Positions 59,665 through 64,000 of a DNA stretch of 64,000 nucleotides are shown here, piece after piece (position 1 is the first letter of the stretch; every line of letters starts with the position of its first letter). Origin of the DNA: Candidatus Nitricoxidireducens bremensis (lineage in GTDB: Bacteria; Pseudomonadota; Gammaproteobacteria; Burkholderiales; Rhodocyclaceae); NCBI GenBank assembly GCA_030247725.1, contig JAOTRT010000003.1, positions 186,001 through 250,000 on the forward strand. Reading direction: 5' to 3'. The translations under genes were made by a program, and so were the position numbers. Under the pieces are notes generated by a model. The model saw only the letters and a list, made by a program, of their open reading frames with translations. It searched no databases and was not told where the DNA came from.

Positions 59665-59970
59665 TCAGTGGAGCCGGGCGCGACGGCGGCTTGCGAGCCA
59701 GCCCTGGAACCGGTCCCAGGCCTGCCAGACGATGACGCTGCGGCGCGCCCAGCGGAACAGCACGCGCGGCCGGGCGACGGCCGCCGCGACGACGGTGGCC
59801 ACCAGGGCCTCGGGATGACGGCGCAGCCAGCGAAATCCTTCGCGGATGCCGTCCCCCGCGGCGAACAGCGGCGCAAAGGCGGCGCCGTGGCCGGCGAACT
59901 CGTCCCGCAGGGCGGCGCTGCGCAGTTGCAGCCGCTGCTTCTTGAGGGCGAGTTCGACCTGGGGATTCAT
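59665..59970 (-). CDS. YqjK-like protein
   Basis: 101 aa from the ATG at 59970, overlapping the YqjE-like stop. N-terminal helix NPQVELALKKQRLQLRSAALRDEF and Arg-rich C-terminal half (GFRWLRRHPEALVATVVAAAV). Position after YqjD- and YqjE-like genes supports the name. Function unknown. Confidence 0.7.
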   Translation of the reverse strand: MNPQVELALKKQRLQLRSAALRDEFAGHGAAFAPLFAAGDGIREGFRWLRRHPEALVATVVAAAVARPRVLFRWARRSVIVWQAWDRFQGWLASRRRARLH

Positions 59971-60356
59971 TCGCGCGGCGGTTCGAGGGCAGCGCGGTCC
60001 CCGGCGAGTTCCGCCAGACTGGCGGAGAACAGGCGAGAATCGGCGCGGCCGTGGCTGCGGGCCACGCCCAGCGCCAGGAACCCGGCACCGAGGAACAGGG
60101 CCGAGAAGATGCCCAGCACCAGCAGCCGGTGGCTGTCCCAGAGCAGCACCGTCAGGAAGACGGCGAGGAACACGGCACCGGCGCACAGCAGGAGGATGCC
60201 GGCGGCGCCGTAGGCCAGCAGGCCGACGAGGCGCGCCTTCTCCTCCTGGACTTCTGTGGCGAGCAGCTCCAGGCGCACCTGGAGCATCGCAACGCCGCTG
60301 GCGAGCAGGCCCCGCAGGGACGAATAGAGGCCGCGGGAGCGCGGCGTATCGCTCAC
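59967..60356 (-). CDS. YqjE-like phage-holin family membrane protein
   Basis: 129 aa from GTG 60356. Amphipathic start LYSSLRGLLASGVAMLQVRL, then two membrane helices (LVGLLAYGAAGILLLCAGAV, LLVLGIFSALFLGAGFLAL), the actinobacterial holin/YqjE pattern. Overlaps yqjK by 4 bp and lies 5 bp after the YqjD-like gene. Confidence 0.8.
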   Translation of the reverse strand: MSDTPRSRGLYSSLRGLLASGVAMLQVRLELLATEVQEEKARLVGLLAYGAAGILLLCAGAVFLAVFLTVLLWDSHRLLVLGIFSALFLGAGFLALGVARSHGRADSRLFSASLAELAGDRAALEPPRE

Positions 60357-60361
60357 CGGGA

Positions 60362-60667
60362 TCAGCGACGGCCGATCAGCAGGCCGACGATGAAGCCGAA
60401 GCCGGCGGCGACGCCGACGGCGCGCCAGGGGTTCTCGTGCACGTAGTCGTCGGTGGCGTGGCCGACCTGCTTGGCCCTGTCCACGACGACGGCCTGGGCG
60501 TCGGCCAGGCTTTCCTTGGCGCGGCCCAGATGCTCCTGCAGGCGGCCACGCAGTTCGGCAGCCTTGTCGCCGGCCTGGCCGGCGGTGGCGCGCAGCAGTT
60601 CTTCGGCGTCGGCGACGACGACCTTGAAGTCGGCGACGAGTTTGTCCTTGGTGACGGTATCGTTCAT
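60362..60667 (-). CDS. YqjD/ElaB family (DUF883) protein
   Basis: 101 aa from the ATG at 60667. Long charged helix (DKLVADFKVVVADAEELLRAT) followed by a C-terminal membrane segment VGVAAGFGFIVGLLIGRR, the DUF883 signature. E. coli relatives tether ribosomes to the membrane in stationary phase. First gene of the yqjD-E-K cluster. Confidence 0.88.
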   Translation of the reverse strand: MNDTVTKDKLVADFKVVVADAEELLRATAGQAGDKAAELRGRLQEHLGRAKESLADAQAVVVDRAKQVGHATDDYVHENPWRAVGVAAGFGFIVGLLIGRR

Positions 60668-60863
60668 GGCGCTTCTCCCTGGAGAGGAATCGGAAAGCAC
60701 GAAGCCTACCGGTTTCCCCCTGCCGGCGCAACGAAAACGCCCGAAAACGCCCATAGGGCGCCCATCCTGCGCCGGATGGGGATGGCAACCCGGCGGCCGA
60801 TGCCTTGCCGCGGCGCCCCTTCATTTAGAATGCCGGGATCGCCAACCACCGGGTTCCCTCTCC

Positions 60864-61760
60864 GTGACCGTGACCACCAGCGCCCCGACGGATGCCCCCC
60901 CCAGTGCCCCCGACATCGAGGCCAAGATGCGCGTCGAGGTACGCGACATCGGCATCCCGCCCCGGCCCGCCATCCTCGAACGCATCAACAGCGAGATGCA
61001 GAAGGACGAGCCGGACTTCAAGCAGCTGGCCGACATCGTCGGTTCCGACGTGGGCCTCGCCGCCAGCGTCATCAAGGTCGCCAACTCGCCCTATTTCGGC
61101 TTCGGCAAGAAGGTGCGCTCCGTCCAGGAGGCCCTGCTGGTGCTGGGCCTCAAGGTCATCGTGCGCACCATCGCCGGCCTCGCCCTGCAGCGCACCTTCC
61201 CCCACGTACCCAATCTGGAACGCTTCTGGGACGCTTCGGCCTGCACGGCCCGCGTCTCCGGCTGGCTGGCCCAGAACCTGAGCGGCCGCGCCAAGGTACG
61301 CGCCGACGACGCCTACACCTTCGGCCTGTTCCGCGACTGCGGCGTACCGGTGCTGATGATCCCCTTCCCCGAATACCAGGGCGTCCTCAAGACGGCCAAC
61401 GCGGAAGCGACCGCCAGCTTCACGGCGGTGGAGGACCAGGCCCTGTCCATCAACCACGCCATCGTCGGCTCGGAGCTGGCGGAGGACTGGCTGCTGCCCG
61501 AGGAAATCCACACGGCGATCCGCCACCACCACGACGCCGGCGTCATCGAGGACGGCGGCCCGGCCGCCGTGGCGCCCGCGACCCGGCGCCTGATCGCCGT
61601 CTCCCAGACCGCCGAATACCTGATCCACCGCCATACCGGCCTCAACCGCACGCGCGAGTGGGACAAGCTGGGCCCCGCCTGCATGGCCCTGCTGGAGCTG
61701 GACGAAGAGGACCTCGAACGGCTGTTCCAGGACAGCCACGCCGCCGTCAAGGGCGAATAG
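60864..61760 (+). CDS. HDOD-domain protein
   Basis: 298 aa from GTG 60864; GTG 60870 and ATG 60927 are possible alternatives. HDOD fold with IPPRPAILERINSEMQKDEPD and ADIVGSDVGLAASVIKVANSP, then LGLKVIVRTIAGLAL. The HD-like metal residues are degenerate, as usual for HDOD. Such proteins take part in signalling, often with c-di-GMP or chemotaxis; nothing in context decides. Ends 12 bp before the xthA remnant. Confidence 0.85.
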   Translation: MTVTTSAPTDAPPSAPDIEAKMRVEVRDIGIPPRPAILERINSEMQKDEPDFKQLADIVGSDVGLAASVIKVANSPYFGFGKKVRSVQEALLVLGLKVIVRTIAGLALQRTFPHVPNLERFWDASACTARVSGWLAQNLSGRAKVRADDAYTFGLFRDCGVPVLMIPFPEYQGVLKTANAEATASFTAVEDQALSINHAIVGSELAEDWLLPEEIHTAIRHHHDAGVIEDGGPAAVAPATRRLIAVSQTAEYLIHRHTGLNRTREWDKLGPACMALLELDEEDLERLFQDSHAAVKGE

Positions 61761-61772
61761 GCCGTCCGGCGG

Positions 61773-61818
61773 GGCTACCAGTCGTAATCCACCGTCAGCG
61801 GCGCGTGGTCGCTGAAGC
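61773..61818. repeat. 46-bp direct repeat, left copy (xthA 3' end)
   Basis: Identical over 46 bp to 63950-63995. Contains the last 14 codons and stop of xthA on the minus strand. The restriction gene's stop codon begins at the next base, 61819. Confidence 0.95.
61775..61818 (-). pseudogene. xthA 3' remnant left by insertion
   Basis: Encodes FSDHAPLTVDYDW and stop, identical to the end of the xthA copy at the right edge. It is the duplicated target sequence on the far side of the restriction-modification insert. Confidence 0.85.
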
Positions 61819-62970
61819 CTAATCCTCCGCGGTTTTGCCCCGGCGTCGAGTCCGTGGTGCTTGTGCCTGAAAGACCGGCCACCACGCTCCCAGGCGGGCC
61901 TTGATCGTTGCCAATACTGATTCTTCTGTCTGTATCGACTTGAGAATATGGGCCGGTACTTCGGTGAAAGCGTGATGCGTCATTCGCTCCGGCGACACAC
62001 GGATGAAGTGCCGGATAATCACCGGGGACACGGATGCGGCGTTCTCCGCATCCAAATCGAAGACACAGATATAGGCGTTGAGCGGCGGTTCGACTGGCGC
62101 CCCCGGCACGGCCTTCAGCCGCTTAATTCCCGGTGCCTCCTCTTCCAGTTCCGGCGCACCTAGAAACGGCTGCCAACTGTCCCACACCGATTGCGGAATG
62201 GCCAGCACGGTTCCCGCCGCCGCCGATCCATTCCCGGCCAAACGAAACTTCAGAAGCATCTGGTAGAAGGTCCGCTTGAACACATTGGCGATGTTCGGAC
62301 CCTCAACCCCCTGCCCCGTCCATCTCTGGAGATTGCTCCGGAGCGCGTCGGCGAAATCGTTCTCGTGCAAGCGGAGCCCGTCGCGCAAGTTGTTGACGGC
62401 ATGTCGGTACGTGCCGTGGTAATCCATTGTCTGGAGCTCCAGGATGCCGTACCTGGAGACAACGAAGTCACCCCCACTGCCGGGCCGGATTTCAACGACC
62501 GTGACATCAAAGGCCATTTCCGGTGATCGGGATGTTCCAATCACGGAGATTTCGCCCCCGAGCTTGTCTTGGAAGAACACGTAGCCGACGCCACTGGCAT
62601 TGATGGCCTCGATGAGTTTCGCTCGCTCGGACTCATCTTTCAGGAGCGAGACCGGAACCGGCTCAACGGCCTCGGCAAGGCCAAAAATGAGCTGACAACC
62701 GCGGCTCACGATTGCCGAGTTGATCACGCGATAGGGGCAGACGAGCCAGTCCTGACGCGGGCCGTTGCTCGAACTGCTGATGGTGCAGACGCCGCTGGAG
62801 TTCGTGTTCTTGACGCAGTTCGTGCTGCGATGAAGCACATCGCTCAGAAATGCGCACTTACCGGCATTTTCTCCGGATACGGCTTCGACATCGAGCCTGA
62901 CCAGCGGATAAATGCGCTGGCCGTACCACTCGCCAACGAAATTACTACCGCGACTGTTTGCCGTTGCCAT
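61819..62970 (-). CDS. NotI-family type II restriction endonuclease
   Basis: 383 aa from the ATG at 62970 with AAGAGG upstream, overlapping the methylase end by 26 bp. It aligns by eye with NotI along its length: an N-terminal Cys4 iron site (CAFL, NCVKN, GVCTIS, WLVCPYR), FQDKLGGEISV, catalytic Asp region MAFDVTV and the PD-(D/E)XK core YGILELQTMDYHGTYRHAV, then GPNIANVFKRTFYQMLLKF and IPQSVWDSW. NotI cuts GCGGCCGC; the exact site of this relative is unknown. Its stop codon is directly at the 46-bp repeat. Confidence 0.92.
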   Translation of the reverse strand: MATANSRGSNFVGEWYGQRIYPLVRLDVEAVSGENAGKCAFLSDVLHRSTNCVKNTNSSGVCTISSSSNGPRQDWLVCPYRVINSAIVSRGCQLIFGLAEAVEPVPVSLLKDESERAKLIEAINASGVGYVFFQDKLGGEISVIGTSRSPEMAFDVTVVEIRPGSGGDFVVSRYGILELQTMDYHGTYRHAVNNLRDGLRLHENDFADALRSNLQRWTGQGVEGPNIANVFKRTFYQMLLKFRLAGNGSAAAGTVLAIPQSVWDSWQPFLGAPELEEEAPGIKRLKAVPGAPVEPPLNAYICVFDLDAENAASVSPVIIRHFIRVSPERMTHHAFTEVPAHILKSIQTEESVLATIKARLGAWWPVFQAQAPRTRRRGKTAED

Positions 62971-63904
62971 TGAACTTGGCCTCTTGAAGCTGCACAAAGC
63001 TTGGCTGCGCGTCGAAACCTATGGCCATCCTGCCGTGTTCAAGCGCAACCTCCAAGGTACGACCGGTTCCGGAGAACGGGTCGAGAACAACGCCGCCGGG
63101 GGGGCACGACGTCAGGATGCGCGGCTCGACAAGATCGCGTGGAAAAGTGGCGCTATGGCCCGCCTCGCCCGGAGCGACATTGACCGTCACAACATCGCCT
63201 GCACGCGGCTCGGCGTGACCGAGTTGATAGTAGTAAGCAGGCCGCCCCGATGACGGCTTCCTCACAAAATGGAAGAAATGCTCATGCACATTGCGCAGCC
63301 GGTCGCCTTCCGGTCGGGGAACGGCATTGGGCTTATGCCAGATGACATCGTTCCGCAGAATCCAGCCCAACTCCTGCATGGCAATTGCGTAGCGGGCGGG
63401 GATCAACAGGAGGTTCTTCTCCTGGCGGATACCGCCAAGAGGCGTCTTGCGGCGCTGGCGATACGCCGAACCAAGGCCCTGGCGCCCCTTGTCGCGGATG
63501 CTCGCCCACCGGGCAAAGTAGGTATCGCCAATGTTCACCCACATCGATCCGCCGGGCTTCAGGCATCGCTTCGCCTTGTCGAGAATCTGCGCCAAGTGTT
63601 GAACGAACCACTCGGGGTAGGGTTCAAGACCGAGCAGCCCCCCCTGCCGCCGATACCATTCATAGCCCGGACTAACTTGGCCGATCTTCCTCACCGTCGG
63701 AATGTCGTTGAAGTAGTCCCAGTTATGTGGCAGCCCATAGTCCCGATGGCCCCAGTACGGCGGACTGGTGATGATGAGATCGACGGACTCCTCGCGAAGC
63801 TGGTCGAGTAGATCGAATGCATCGCCCTGGCGGACATCGGCGACCCGCCTCTTCGGCGTCTCTCGATGGCGCTTTACCGGGACGGCGGCGATCTGATTTT
63901 CCAT
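62945..63904 (-). CDS. Site-specific DNA methyltransferase (N4-cytosine type), NotI-like system
   Basis: 319 aa from the ATG at 63904 (MENQIAAVPVKRH). Catalytic motif TSPPYWGHRDYG near residue 47 (SPPY, typical of N4-methylcytosine enzymes) precedes the AdoMet motif LDPFSGTGRTLEVAL near 280, the beta-class order. Should protect sites cut by the endonuclease encoded downstream with a 26-bp overlap. The start is 45 bp inside the right 46-bp repeat boundary. Confidence 0.92.
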   Translation of the reverse strand: MENQIAAVPVKRHRETPKRRVADVRQGDAFDLLDQLREESVDLIITSPPYWGHRDYGLPHNWDYFNDIPTVRKIGQVSPGYEWYRRQGGLLGLEPYPEWFVQHLAQILDKAKRCLKPGGSMWVNIGDTYFARWASIRDKGRQGLGSAYRQRRKTPLGGIRQEKNLLLIPARYAIAMQELGWILRNDVIWHKPNAVPRPEGDRLRNVHEHFFHFVRKPSSGRPAYYYQLGHAEPRAGDVVTVNVAPGEAGHSATFPRDLVEPRILTSCPPGGVVLDPFSGTGRTLEVALEHGRMAIGFDAQPSFVQLQEAKFNGNGKQSR

Positions 63905-63949
63905 GCGGCAATTGTACAGACCCGGGAATGTGCATGCGCTCGCGCTCAA

Positions 63950-63995
63950 GGCTACCAGTCGTAATCCACCGTCAGCGGCGCGTGGTCGCTGAAGC
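63950..63995. repeat. 46-bp direct repeat, right copy (inside xthA)
   Basis: Identical to 61773-61818. It marks the right end of a ~2.1-kb insert carrying the two restriction-modification genes. Confidence 0.95.
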
Positions 63996-64000
63996 GCTGT
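63952..64000 (-). CDS. xthA: Exodeoxyribonuclease III, C-terminal end (partial)
   Basis: Only the last 15 codons and stop are in the window: QRFSDHAPLTVDYDW. SDHAP is the conserved catalytic His motif of ExoIII/AP endonucleases. The gene continues beyond base 64000. Its 3' end is intact and is also duplicated on the other side of the restriction-modification insert. Confidence 0.85.
   Translation of the reverse strand, partial: QRFSDHAPLTVDYDW

Overview
The window is GC-rich, gene-dense chromosome from a betaproteobacterium. The rph, yicC-gmk-rpoZ-spoT, pilT/pilU-yggS and proC-yggT-yggU blocks, the nitrate-reducing Nap system and the Rnf operon with an embedded 2-oxoacid oxidoreductase suggest a facultatively anaerobic, denitrifying Rhodocyclales-type organism. 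Species cannot be fixed from the sequence alone. Coding density is high, operons are tightly overlapped, and strand shadows of real genes are frequent because of the GC content.

Layout. 1-3.4 kb (minus): the 3' part is cut off from a type I methylase gene hsdM, then rph, a PP2C phosphatase and a Ser/Thr kinase. 3.5-8.0 kb (plus): yicC, gmk, rpoZ, spoT, a DUF3460 protein and a small cytochrome c, closed by a strong terminator. 8.1-13.4 kb (plus): napDAGHB behind an FNR-type promoter. 13.4-21.2 kb (minus): the complete cytochrome c maturation operon ccmABCDEFGHI, then napC with its own FNR-type promoter, then napF. Maturation of the periplasmic c-hemes and the nitrate respiration that uses them therefore lie side by side.

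21.2-32.4 kb (plus): a strong promoter with a structured ~270-nt leader precedes rnfB, a 1642-aa pyruvate/2-oxoacid:ferredoxin oxidoreductase, rnfC, D, G, E, A and a Cys-rich small membrane protein. This would couple 2-oxoacid oxidation, ferredoxin and the ion-pumping Rnf complex in one transcription unit. 32.4-35.4 kb: pilT/pilU (minus) and yggS (plus).

35.4-40.9 kb: a sigma54-dependent PAS regulator is divergent from an operon encoding a nonaheme cytochrome c fused to a membrane cytochrome b (like Geobacter CbcL), a diheme c4-type cytochrome and a flavocytochrome c sulfide dehydrogenase-like flavoprotein. The intergenic region holds two matching 16-bp inverted repeats, an IHF-like site and a -24/-12 promoter. 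This is the strongest candidate for a little-described respiratory system in the window.

41-46.4 kb: housekeeping genes proC, yggT, yggU, HIT, plus an HD hydrolase, a nitroreductase and a CaiB-type CoA transferase. 46.4-49.6 kb is accessory DNA: an exported orphan protein, higBA and hicAB toxin-antitoxin operons with apparently leaderless toxin genes, two broken HigA-type copies, and copies of two hairpin repeat families (100 bp and 108 bp) that also sit between proC and yggT. 49.6-61.8 kb: an orphan protein, a CPA1 antiporter, an NMT1-SpoIIE fusion sensor-phosphatase, a spermidine synthase-like protein, an NlpC/P60 lipoprotein, gabD, a lipase, an alcohol dehydrogenase, a yqjDEK-like membrane cluster and an HDOD protein. 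61.8-64 kb: a NotI-family restriction-modification pair inserted at the 3' end of xthA and flanked by a perfect 46-bp duplication of that gene end.
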